Shown: piece by piece, positions 24,815 to 30,794 of the stretch
Layout: each line of letters begins with the position of its first letter
Numbering within the stretch: the stretch's first letter is position 1
Virus record (IMG/VR): IMGVR_UViG_3300010399_000019
Location: 1 to 41,370 of that record
Source: a virus
DNA length: 41,370 nt
Strand: one strand, 5' to 3'
Notes under the pieces: model-generated
Seen by the model: the letters and a program-made list of their open reading frames with translations, nothing else
Database searches by the model: none
Told to the model about the DNA's origin: nothing
Program-made: the position numbers and the translations under genes

Positions 24815-25084
24815 ATGAAATATCTCCTCCTCCTTCTCCTCGCCCCAACCGCCCGCGCGGCCCCACTCGTCCTGCCGCAGGACATCGCCAACCCGAGCTG
24901 GTCTGTCTTTGTCGCTTCACAAGACTCGACGAACTCCTCGCGCCTTCAGTTCGACTCCTCGTGGTTCGTGTTCGCCGCGACGACGCAGTATCGCTTCGAC
25001 TACTACGGCGTGATGGCGTCGTCGTCGTCCAACTTGTTCGCCAACATCAATTGCGTTACGAATGGCTCCAAGGAGACCCCATGA
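24815..25084 (+). CDS. Short exported paralogue of the preceding fibre-like protein
   Basis: The 89-residue product has a strong signal peptide (MKYLLLLLLAPTARAAP, AxA site). Its segment FVFAATTQYRFDYYGVMA...INCVTNGS aligns with FVFSATTTYQFIFNVTQT...IHCTINGD of the 24014 protein, so it is a shortened paralogue that stops soon after this block. Its 3' end contains the AAGGAG ribosome site of the next gene. Base composition is more GC-rich than upstream, suggesting a different origin. Whether it is a functional mini-domain or a decaying duplicate is open. Confidence 0.6.
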   Translation: MKYLLLLLLAPTARAAPLVLPQDIANPSWSVFVASQDSTNSSRLQFDSSWFVFAATTQYRFDYYGVMASSSSNLFANINCVTNGSKETP

Positions 25085-25590
25085 AACTCGCCATCGCTGT
25101 GCTGTTCCTGGCCGTGACGGCCCACTCTCAAGCCGTCGAGCCCGCGCCCGTCGTCGCGCCTTCCGCTCCGTCTGGCGACATGACCCTGGGCGGCATCCCG
25201 CGGCTTGTCGCTGCCAAGCTCCAAGAGGCCAAGCCCGCCGGATTCGTGGACTTCGCGGGCCATGTCGGCGGCGGGGCCTATGTGCCTACCTACACTTTCC
25301 ATGATGCCGCCGGGGTCAATTATGTTGAGGCCCTGAACATCGGCTATCGGGCCATCCAGAACGCCAAGCCCACGGTCTTTATCGAGCCTTTCGCGCTTGA
25401 CCTGACCTCGATTTCTGGGCGGTTCTGGGACTTCCCCTGGGCGCAGAAGCATGTTACCCGAAGTCCCTATCCTGATATCTTCGTCGGGATTGGACCGCTT
25501 CTTCCTACGGATAAGACCCAACTCTATCAGCTAAAGCTCAATCAGCCTAAATCATGGCTGGCCGCTTCCGCGAGTTGCCGTTTCCAGTAA
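25081..25590 (+). CDS. Exported, outer-membrane-like small protein
   Basis: ATG 25081 (ATGA, after AAGGAGACCCC) gives 169 residues. MKLAIAVLFLAVTAHSQA is a signal peptide. A Pro/Ala linker follows, then a helical part (IPRLVAAKLQEAKP) and alternating polar/hydrophobic strands (NYVEALNIGYRAIQ, PTVFIEPFAL, SYLAASASCRF-like end). The chain finishes with an aromatic residue near the C-terminus, as in small beta-barrels. It precedes the lysis candidates. An outer-membrane or periplasmic role (receptor masking or envelope disruption) is plausible but unproven. Confidence 0.6.
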   Translation: MKLAIAVLFLAVTAHSQAVEPAPVVAPSAPSGDMTLGGIPRLVAAKLQEAKPAGFVDFAGHVGGGAYVPTYTFHDAAGVNYVEALNIGYRAIQNAKPTVFIEPFALDLTSISGRFWDFPWAQKHVTRSPYPDIFVGIGPLLPTDKTQLYQLKLNQPKSWLAASASCRFQ

Positions 25591-25596
25591 AACCGT

Positions 25597-25788
25597 ATGG
25601 AAAAAGATGACGAGATTTTGAGCGCAATCGTTAGGCTTGAAACCAAAATGGACGCTGTAAATGGGCGGCTTGCCGATCACGGCTCAAGACTTAGAGCTTT
25701 GGAGGCCGTCAGGAATTGGGCTGGTGGTGTCCTTGCCGTCTTGGGTCTTGCCGCCGCTGCCGTTAAAGTGTCGGTCAATACAAAGTAG
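25597..25788 (+). CDS. Holin-like protein (XhlA-type topology)
   Basis: The 63-residue product has an N-terminal coiled coil (EILSAIVRLETKMDAVNGRL, ending RLRALEAVRN) and one C-terminal membrane helix (AGGVLAVLGLAAAAVKV). This is the layout of XhlA-type phage holin/haemolysin proteins. It is followed within 260 bases by the DUF5675 protein, consistent with a lysis cassette. It could oligomerise to permeabilise the inner membrane. Similarity is by topology and pattern only. Confidence 0.6.
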   Translation: MEKDDEILSAIVRLETKMDAVNGRLADHGSRLRALEAVRNWAGGVLAVLGLAAAAVKVSVNTK

Positions 25789-25801
25789 CAACGGAGGATA
25801 A

Positions 25802-26050
25802 ATGGCTTCTCTCGCGCTTAATTTCGCTCTCGCTCACAAAGATTATGTCATCGGGGCCGTTGTCGGGTATAGCTTCGCCCACGTCCGTCTTGCCGTTGAT
25901 TATGTCTTTGACCTACTCGATAAGTTTCCGGCTTTCCATGCCTTTGTGGTTAAGAACGCCGCCGACGAAAAGGCCGCTATCGACGCTGCCGCCGATGAGG
26001 CAAAGAAGAAGATTGATTCCGCTGTCGCCAAGGATGCGCCTAAGCCGTGA
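25802..26050 (+). CDS. Small membrane-associated protein in the lysis region
   Basis: The 82-residue product starts at ATG 25802 after ACGGAGGATAA. It has a moderately hydrophobic segment (YVIGAVVGYSFAHVRLAVDYVF) and a helical Ala/Lys/Asp-rich tail (DEKAAIDAAADEAKKKID). It may be a second holin component or an accessory. The GTGA overlap links it with the next gene. Confidence 0.6.
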   Translation: MASLALNFALAHKDYVIGAVVGYSFAHVRLAVDYVFDLLDKFPAFHAFVVKNAADEKAAIDAAADEAKKKIDSAVAKDAPKP

Positions 26051-26574
26051 GCGTTCCGGATGAGCCTAATCCATGGCTCAGAAGCTATCAGAAGCTAATA
26101 CCGAGTCTGAGGCCGATAATGAGATACGTCACTCTGACGAGGACTGAAACCGGGGATGATGGGACCTTCGGACTCATCAAGACCGATTCCGGGTTTTCAT
26201 GCTACAGCGGCGAGCTTCCTTGGCGCGGGAACGCTATCGGCATCAGTTGCATCCCCGCTGGTGTCTATGTCGTCCAGCGGTTTAACTCCCCCAAGCATGG
26301 CGAGTGCTATCTGATTACGGATGTTCCGGGCAGGACGGTGACAGAGATTCATAAGGGCAATTTCTGCGGCGACATTTCTAAGGGTAGGAAATCAGACGTT
26401 GAGGGATGCGTCCTTCCGGGAAATGCCCTAGGAGATATCGCTGGGCAGCCCTGCGTTCTAGCTTCGGGCGATGCCCTGGCACGGCTAGAGGCCGATCTAG
26501 AATGCCAGCCGTTCCAGCTTACCATTAAGTGGGGGCCAGGATTTGAGCAAACCGAATCTGGAGCATATTCTTGA
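26047..26574 (+). CDS. DUF5675-family protein, lysis/peptidoglycan-related candidate
   Basis: The product, up to 175 residues, carries the DUF5675 pattern: LTRTETGDDGTFG, CYSGELPWRGN, SCIPAGVYVVQRFNSPKHG, DVPGRTVTEIHKGN, EGCVLPG and a final LTI. The GTG at 26047 overlaps the upstream stop, but ATG 26119 has a better ribosome site (TGAGGCCGATA) and starts right before the domain. Members are common in phage lysis regions. The fold and conserved His/Cys suggest a cell-wall enzyme, but activity is not firmly established to my knowledge. Confidence 0.72.
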   Translation: MSVPDEPNPWLRSYQKLIPSLRPIMRYVTLTRTETGDDGTFGLIKTDSGFSCYSGELPWRGNAIGISCIPAGVYVVQRFNSPKHGECYLITDVPGRTVTEIHKGNFCGDISKGRKSDVEGCVLPGNALGDIAGQPCVLASGDALARLEADLECQPFQLTIKWGPGFEQTESGAYS

Positions 26575-26728
26575 ATCAATCGCACTCGCATATGTCCGAT
26601 GTAGCTGTGGTTTTGAATGGAGATGCGAGGAATTGCGCGGCCAAGGCTCGGAAAGGTGGCGCTCGGATGAGGACCTTAGCGCGGAAACCTATGGCGTCTT
26701 TGAGGACCACAAGCGAAAGAATAGCTAA
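26543..26728 (+). CDS. Small acidic protein with CxC...C motif
   Basis: TTG 26543, after GCCAGGAT, gives 61 residues with RCSCGFEWRCEEL, a knuckle-like Cys pattern, and an acidic tail. It overlaps the end of the DUF5675 gene by about 30 bases. A second open frame from TTG 26571 (TTGA overlap) has a less protein-like composition. I prefer the first, with moderate certainty. Confidence 0.5.
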   Translation: MSKPNLEHILESIALAYVRCSCGFEWRCEELRGQGSERWRSDEDLSAETYGVFEDHKRKNS

Positions 26729-26768
26729 ACGCTATATTTGGTGTGCCCATACGATCACGGCAGAATGA

Positions 26769-26918
26769 ATGGCATTTATCGTTATCGAGTGCGGCGGGGA
26801 TAAGTGTTCAAGGCTTCTCTATGTCCAGGCAGAACCAGGGGAACAAACAGTCCTATGCTATGCCTGCGGTATCGGGAATGTTGTCACTTTTCATAAAGAC
26901 GGAGAGATTGACGATTAG
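26769..26918 (+). CDS. 49-residue zinc-ribbon protein
   Basis: The ATG at 26769 gives a compact protein with ECGGDKC (C8, C13) and LCYACG (C30, C33), a Cys4 zinc ribbon with strands between (RLLYVQAEPGEQTVL). The well-formed ribbon argues strongly for a real gene despite its size. Such ribbons bind nucleic acid or stabilise complexes; the partner is unknown. Confidence 0.65.
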   Translation: MAFIVIECGGDKCSRLLYVQAEPGEQTVLCYACGIGNVVTFHKDGEIDD

Positions 26919-26935
26919 CCGCTAAAGGAGACTCA

Positions 26936-27751
26936 TTGAGCGCGAATCAAACGAAGGCTATTAAGCCGGAAACCGCGACGGCAAGGACGCTTATTTTCGA
27001 TATTGAGACCTCTCCGAATATCGCTTACGTTTGGGGTAAGTACGAACAGGACGCATTGGGAGACCTCATCAAGGAACGGCAGATTATCTCTATAGCCTGG
27101 AAGTGGTTGGGTGAGAAAACCGTCCATTGCCTATCCCTTCCAATGCTTCCCACCTACAAGAAAAATCCCGAAGATAATCGCGGACTAATATTAAAACTTC
27201 ACGAACTTTTTAGCCAAGCGGATATTGTAGTAGGACATAACGTCGATTCGTTCGATTGCCCAATGAGCAATTCTGAGTTCTTAATCCATGGACTAAAGCC
27301 GCCGCCGCCGCATCGCTCCGTCGATACTCTGAAGTTTGCCCGCCATAAATTCCGCTTCAATTCCAATAAGTTGGGCGATCTTGGCAAGCGGTTAGGGATA
27401 GGGGCTAAGGTTCATACTGGCGGATTTGATTTATGGGCTGGCTGCTTGCGAGGGGATGAGAAAGCATGGGCGAGAATGGCAATTTACAATATGGGCGATG
27501 TTGCCCTGCTCGAAAAGATATATATGAAGATGCGGCCATGGATGATTAGCCATCCAGCCATCACGACTCGCGGAGAGGTTGAATGCCCGCAATGCCAGAG
27601 CAAGAACATTCAAAGCCGTGGGACCAGGATACGGAGGGCTGGACGAGTGCCGACCTATCAATGCCAGGACTGCGGGACATGGTCAATGGGGATGCTAGTT
27701 AAGGATAAGAACGCCATCAATCCCAAGGCCAAGAAATGGATAGTCAAGTAG
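26936..27751 (+). CDS. RNase H-like 3'-5' exonuclease with C-terminal zinc ribbon
   Basis: TTG 26936 follows AAAGGAGACTCA. The 271-residue product has a DEDD-type core: FDIETSPN (motif I, about residues 22-29), ADIVVGHNVDSFDCPMSN (motif II), RSVDTLKFARHKFRF with NKLGDLGKRLG, and NMGDVALLEKIY (motif III with the last Asp). A Cys4 ribbon (CPQC and CQDC, about 220-250) ends the chain. It probably trims or degrades DNA during recombination or nucleotide recycling. It is expressed from the plus-strand arm, not with the ERF protein. Confidence 0.82.
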   Translation: MSANQTKAIKPETATARTLIFDIETSPNIAYVWGKYEQDALGDLIKERQIISIAWKWLGEKTVHCLSLPMLPTYKKNPEDNRGLILKLHELFSQADIVVGHNVDSFDCPMSNSEFLIHGLKPPPPHRSVDTLKFARHKFRFNSNKLGDLGKRLGIGAKVHTGGFDLWAGCLRGDEKAWARMAIYNMGDVALLEKIYMKMRPWMISHPAITTRGEVECPQCQSKNIQSRGTRIRRAGRVPTYQCQDCGTWSMGMLVKDKNAINPKAKKWIVK

Positions 27752-27796
27752 CACAACAATCTAGCACTTTCTGCCATGCCCACCGACGATATATCA

Positions 27797-27853
27797 TTTA
27801 GCAATATGCGTTATCCGATATAATTATCTCTATACTGATATACGTTAAAACGT
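27797..27853 (+). promoter_or_regulatory. Promoter and palindrome ahead of the last plus-strand gene
   Basis: In an AT-rich intergenic stretch, TTTAGC (27797-27802) and a perfect TATAAT (27819-27824) are 16 bases apart. The palindrome ACGTTAAAACGT (27842-27853) lies between the predicted start and the ATG and could be an operator. The preceding 27752-27796 holds nothing else obvious. Confidence 0.5.
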
Positions 27854-27857
27854 GTAA

Positions 27858-28061
27858 ATGACACACTCAAAGACCTGTTACCTGGGCGGCTATCGCGGCC
27901 CGACTAAATGCTGCCAGGGTAAATGCCTACACAAAATTAACTGTAATTGTCCCGGCGGCGAGACAATAAATAGGTCTTACATCGAGGACCGGATTAAATC
28001 ACTAGATACGGAACGGGAAATGTGGAAGGAACGTCTTAGGCGCTTGCCCTTAGCTCCCTGA
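27858..28061 (+). CDS. Small Cys-rich protein with helical tail
   Basis: The 67-residue product has a cysteine-dense N-terminal part (CYLGG...KCCQGKCLHKINCNC, six Cys) followed by a charged helix (YIEDRIKSLDTEREMWKERL). It has its own candidate promoter and operator and converges with minus-strand arm B, overlapping the last gene there by 26 bases. The function is unknown; a small DNA-binding regulator is possible. Confidence 0.6.
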   Translation: MTHSKTCYLGGYRGPTKCCQGKCLHKINCNCPGGETINRSYIEDRIKSLDTEREMWKERLRRLPLAP

Positions 28062-28194
28062 TGTATTCATAGACTGATGCTCTAGACGCTCCCCACTTAC
28101 GGCTAATCGCTAGAAAAGCTTTCTTAGGCTCTCCGGTCTTTTCAAGCAATGACAGATACTCTCTTGCGACTTTCAATCTAAGGTTTCGATTCAA
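28036..28194 (-). CDS. 52-residue helix-turn-helix protein
   Basis: The likely start is TTG 28194, within the end of the upstream gene and after GGCGGGGGATA. The product has a trihelical pattern: REYLSLLEKTGEPKKAFLAI, then SRKWGASRASVYEYIREL, the second half being a typical HTH recognition unit with G at the turn. It resembles small resolvase/MerR-like or CENPB-like HTH modules without an effector domain. It lies at the end of arm B and may be a transcriptional regulator. Confidence 0.6.
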   Translation of the reverse strand: MNRNLRLKVAREYLSLLEKTGEPKKAFLAISRKWGASRASVYEYIRELRASA

Positions 28195-28441
28195 TATCCC
28201 CCGCCGATTTATCCTTCGATTCGCTCGGACGGTTTAAATGTCCGCAAGCGGTACAATTGAATATTGGACGACAAGTCTGGACCACGGCAGAAAATCCGGC
28301 TTGCTCCGCATGATAGGAAACTATCCGCAGCCTTTCTATCTCTTTAACTAGCACGGAATAAACGGGGCCGCCGAAAAGGATATTCTCAGCTTCTTCTGAA
28401 ATATTCTTGCCGTGAGATATTGCCGCCTCTGTTTTGTCCAT
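28178..28441 (-). CDS. Hypothetical protein with single CxxC
   Basis: The 87-residue product starts at ATG 28441 after TTTGGAGAGA. It is helical (TEAAISHGKNISEEAENILF, VYSVLVKEIERLRIV), with NCTACGHLNRP near the C-terminus as a possible half zinc site. The frame stays open upstream for 37 codons to an amber stop, so a longer form from a TTG is conceivable. The function is unknown. Confidence 0.65.
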   Translation of the reverse strand: MDKTEAAISHGKNISEEAENILFGGPVYSVLVKEIERLRIVSYHAEQAGFSAVVQTCRPIFNCTACGHLNRPSESKDKSAGDIESKP

Positions 28442-28457
28442 TCTCTCTCCAAATCTT

Positions 28458-28552
28458 GCCGCTTCGGCAGAGTTGAACTGCCGTTAAACCAGGATTGCCT
28501 GTCTCCGCGATAGGTCAATGGCCCCGGCGATCTTACCCATAGATTAAGCGGC
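28458..28552 (-). ncRNA. tRNA-like structured RNA candidate
   Basis: In a 113-base gap of an otherwise overlapping operon, the minus strand can fold into a closed multi-arm structure. A 7-bp closing stem (28552-28546 with 28464-28458) stacks directly on a 6-bp hairpin with loop TTCAACT (28483-28465), which fits the T-arm consensus TTCRANY. A D-arm-like hairpin (28544-28530, ATCT/AGAT with GGG in the loop) and a variable-arm-like hairpin (28501-28490) are present. The remaining 28 bases do not give a standard anticodon arm. It may be a degenerate tRNA, a tRNA mimic or chance. Confidence 0.3.
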
Positions 28553-28554
28553 GT

Positions 28555-28719
28555 CTAGCGATTCACCTTCTCTACCATCTCTTTAACATACTTCTCAGAC
28601 GATAGCCGTTTAATTGCTCTGCGGATTTCTCCATTTGTATTGGCTGGCATGGTGATGAACCACTGACGGCTAATGTCTGCATCCGCACAAAGGCCGACAG
28701 TGACACGGTATTTAGTCAC
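28555..28719 (-). CDS. 54-residue hypothetical protein
   Basis: GTG 28719 overlaps the TGA of the dehydrogenase-like gene. The product (MTKYRVTVGLCADADISRQW...) has strands then helices (EIRRAIKRLSSEKYVKEMVE), with balanced composition typical of a real small protein. It ends in TAG just before the structured-RNA candidate. No family is recognised. Confidence 0.6.
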   Translation of the reverse strand: MTKYRVTVGLCADADISRQWFITMPANTNGEIRRAIKRLSSEKYVKEMVEKVNR

Positions 28720-29429
28720 TTCGTCGCTTCCCGAAGCAATCTAATCTGATCCCCTATCGCGTCCTCGTCAAGCAATGCCCCGGCCAAGCCGATGCAATGC
28801 CCCCCGGGTTTGCCATATGGAGGAGTTAAAATTGGCCTTAGTTTGGAATTAAGCCCCATTGCCGTATATCCCTCGTTGTGGGACTTGGCATAAAGCATGA
28901 CCGTCTCAAAATAGTCCGTCCCATAGTAGCGACATATCTTTTCCATTTCGTCGGCAAAAAGAATAGCCGTCGCATACTGGGCATTGCTTAGCAGGTGGGC
29001 TAATTCCGTCGTCTTGGCGAATTTATGAGTAATGCACTTTAGGCCCGCTCCGATGAAATAATCTTCTACTTCCTTGGCCCGGGGTCCTCCGATATGCTTG
29101 GGGGTCGCCAAAATCCCATCCCGGAGATTCGGGTGCAAGCCCCTAGTGGTCGAGTGGACGGACCGCTGGCCGAGTTTAGCCGTCGTTCCTGGCGGCGTCG
29201 TCGTCATTACGTTAATCAGTTCCGGCCTAAACTGATCTATCGCATCATGCACGGTTGCTTCCCATCTATCGCTATATCGCAAGCAGACATGGAGGATATC
29301 TACCTGATCGGGCAGCGGATCGTCCCGCAATTCCGGCCTAATATCAAGCCGCCAAACGGGATAATGCTCACTCAGGATTGAGTAGTACGCGCTTCCTATT
29401 TCACCAGCGCCAAGGATCAGAGAGCGCAA
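28716..29429 (-). CDS. Nucleotide-sugar dehydrogenase-like protein, truncated
   Basis: TTG 29429 (after GGGGTGAGACC) starts a 237-residue product. An N-terminal Rossmann domain has ILGAGEIGSAYYSIL (GxGxxG, residues 5-10). A central helical region (TTELAHLLSNAQYATAILFADEMEKICRYYG pattern) and GKPGGHCIGLAG near the C-terminus correspond to the dimer helix and active-site Cys loop of UDP-glucose/GDP-mannose dehydrogenases. Those enzymes have about 390-440 residues, so the C-terminal UDP-binding domain is absent. A reductase or dehydrogenase on another substrate is possible. It might supply or modify sugars for the glycosyltransferase cassette, but that is inference. Confidence 0.65.
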   Translation of the reverse strand: MRSLILGAGEIGSAYYSILSEHYPVWRLDIRPELRDDPLPDQVDILHVCLRYSDRWEATVHDAIDQFRPELINVMTTTPPGTTAKLGQRSVHSTTRGLHPNLRDGILATPKHIGGPRAKEVEDYFIGAGLKCITHKFAKTTELAHLLSNAQYATAILFADEMEKICRYYGTDYFETVMLYAKSHNEGYTAMGLNSKLRPILTPPYGKPGGHCIGLAGALLDEDAIGDQIRLLREATK

Positions 29430-29767
29430 GGTCTCACCCCATTCCGGCTCGGATATTTTGAAGCAAGCTCTAGCATTTGCTCAATCTCTCCTGCAGATAT
29501 TTTACCTTTATCTTCTTTGACTCTGAGCCACCAAAGTCTAGCCCGCGCTTTGTTTCTTTGTAGATCGCGGAGATATCTTTCACGACGCATGAGACGGTAT
29601 TTTTCTCGATTTCGTTCTCGATGAGCCTTGATTCGGGCGATGTTCTCGGGCTTGCGGTTACGCATATGCTCACAGTCAATGCAAAGCCGATGCCCTCTGT
29701 CGGCAACGTATCGCCAGTTGCTATGCCCGCGACGGCAATATATAGGCTTCCAGTCGCCTTTCTTCAT
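29417..29767 (-). CDS. Basic zinc-finger protein, HNH-related remnant
   Basis: The 116-residue product has CRRGHSN and RLCIDCEHMRNRKPENI, a Cys/His zinc site at residues 11-32. A very basic helix (KAHRERNREKYRLMRRERY) follows, with a Trp-rich stretch and an amphipathic tail. The opening resembles the N-terminal part of phage HNH nucleases, but no catalytic His-Asn-His core follows. The ATG overlaps the upstream stop (ATGA). It probably binds nucleic acid. Confidence 0.65.
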   Translation of the reverse strand: MKKGDWKPIYCRRGHSNWRYVADRGHRLCIDCEHMRNRKPENIARIKAHRERNREKYRLMRRERYLRDLQRNKARARLWWLRVKEDKGKISAGEIEQMLELASKYPSRNGVRPCAL

Positions 29768-29922
29768 CGCAAAGGCCCTCTATCTGTAGCGGAGCGGGGA
29801 CGCCTGGAGCGGATTGATTTGTCGCGCCTGGACTTGTAGCAACCGTTACGGCAAAGACAGACACAATCCCCACAGTGACGGCATAGAACGTAGTCTTTCC
29901 CGACGCACTTAATACAAATCAT
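29764..29922 (-). CDS. 52-residue protein with eight Cys
   Basis: ATG 29922 overlaps the upstream TGA, and the TGA at 29764 overlaps the next ATG. The first 28 residues have CIKC, CRHCGDCVCLC and a final Cys, eight in all, enough for two metal sites. The tail is Arg/Ser-rich and basic. Double linkage and dense Cys support translation. It may be a nucleic-acid-binding zinc protein. Confidence 0.6.
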   Translation of the reverse strand: MICIKCVGKDYVLCRHCGDCVCLCRNGCYKSRRDKSIRSRRPRSATDRGPLR

Positions 29923-30221
29923 TTCTTCTCCGTCGCATCGAGATAGGCCAGGGCGGCGAGGGTGATGGCTTCGGCCAGGATCAGGGACTCTCCCATGCTG
30001 TCCGCCGCGAAGTCCTCGTCAAAACTCGCCGACCACGGCCCGCCGCGCTTCATCTGGCACATTGAGCATCCGCCAATCTTCTCCGCAACCATCATCGCGT
30101 CGTCGAGGCGGGTGAAGGGGTCGAACTTGGTGACAGTTCCGACAAGGCGACCGCCCACGAAATCGTCAGAAGTCCATCCGAGAAACCTCGCCAGCCGCTC
30201 GATGTCGGTTTGTTTGCTCAT
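29919..30221 (-). CDS. Small phage protein, ABA-sandwich-like
   Basis: From ATG 30221 (ATGA, after AAGGAAACGAA) the 100-residue product has DIERLARFLGW, FDPFTRLDDAMMVAEKI and a C-terminal LAEAITLAALAYLDATE helix. This layout matches the phage ABA-sandwich domain proteins of unknown function found in many phage early regions. GCSMCQ may add a metal or redox site. An in-frame ATG at 30245 lies inside the upstream gene. Confidence 0.65.
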   Translation of the reverse strand: MSKQTDIERLARFLGWTSDDFVGGRLVGTVTKFDPFTRLDDAMMVAEKIGGCSMCQMKRGGPWSASFDEDFAADSMGESLILAEAITLAALAYLDATEKK

Positions 30222-30436
30222 TTCGTTTCCTTTTCGATGACCCAAAATTCCTTGTAAGACTTCCCTTCCCGCGTCCGCGATCCCACGCGGCCAAGTTCCC
30301 TCATTTCCCGCAGACGGCGACCAAGGGCCGATTCCGTCATCCCAAGAGACACGCTGTTAATCTCATGCGGAGCGACAGGAGAACCGAACCCCTTAACGAC
30401 GGACTCTATTTTATCGTAAACAGACATTTTGTTCAT
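30218..30436 (-). CDS. Winged-helix protein
   Basis: The 72-residue product has a wHTH layout: helix YDKIESVVKGF, APHEINSVSLGMTESALGRRLREMRELG (turn and recognition helix) and a basic wing (VGSRTREGKSYKEFWVIE). ATG 30436 overlaps the upstream stop; ATG 30427 is a second possible start. It could be a transcriptional regulator or replication-related DNA-binding protein. Confidence 0.7.
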   Translation of the reverse strand: MNKMSVYDKIESVVKGFGSPVAPHEINSVSLGMTESALGRRLREMRELGRVGSRTREGKSYKEFWVIEKETK

Positions 30437-30606
30437 GGATTCCCCTTTATTTCCGTTATGGAATAGCAGTAAACCGTTCTTTGTTCCATCGTCAATTTTC
30501 GCCCATCGTGCGGACCATTGCCAAAGTCAGCGCGACATTTGCAGTATTGCGGATGCACTCCCTTATCCATCGGGACCGGATTTATAATCTGAATTTTGTT
30601 ATTCAT
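30433..30606 (-). CDS. 57-residue hypothetical protein
   Basis: ATG 30606 overlaps the TGA of the previous gene and the TGA at 30433 overlaps the next ATG. The product includes QYCKCRADFGNG and a Tyr/Cys near the end. Double ATGA linkage is the main evidence. The function is unknown. Confidence 0.55.
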   Translation of the reverse strand: MNNKIQIINPVPMDKGVHPQYCKCRADFGNGPHDGRKLTMEQRTVYCYSITEIKGNP

Positions 30607-30794
30607 TGGCGAACCTCAATAACGTATCTCGCCCCAATAAACCTAAGTCGGCATTCCAGCTTAGGACTATCCCGCCAGATTCCAAGCCTCACGGCATCTG
30701 CCTGGGACCAATCGTTATAACGCCCGATGATTCGCCATCCGTCCTCTAGGGGGAGGGCTCGGTCAATCATTGTGCTATTGAGTGCGCCTTTCAC
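30603..30794 (-). CDS. 63-residue hypothetical protein
   Basis: GTG 30794 overlaps the TGA of the NinG-like gene. The product is mixed alpha/beta, with DGWRIIGRYNDWSQADAVRL and a strand-rich C-terminus (CRLRFIGARYVIEV). No family is recognised. Confidence 0.6.
   Translation of the reverse strand: MKGALNSTMIDRALPLEDGWRIIGRYNDWSQADAVRLGIWRDSPKLECRLRFIGARYVIEVRQ

Noticed and set aside
26571-26768. Open frame from TTG 26571 in a TTGA overlap
   Set aside because: The overlap fits the local habit, but the product is less protein-like than the Cys-containing frame at 26543-26728, which I prefer.
28442-28719. Possible amber read-through joining the genes at 28555-28719 and 28178-28441
   Set aside because: The frame between them is open for 37 codons, but that length without a stop is easily chance, and the downstream gene has its own ribosome site and ATG.
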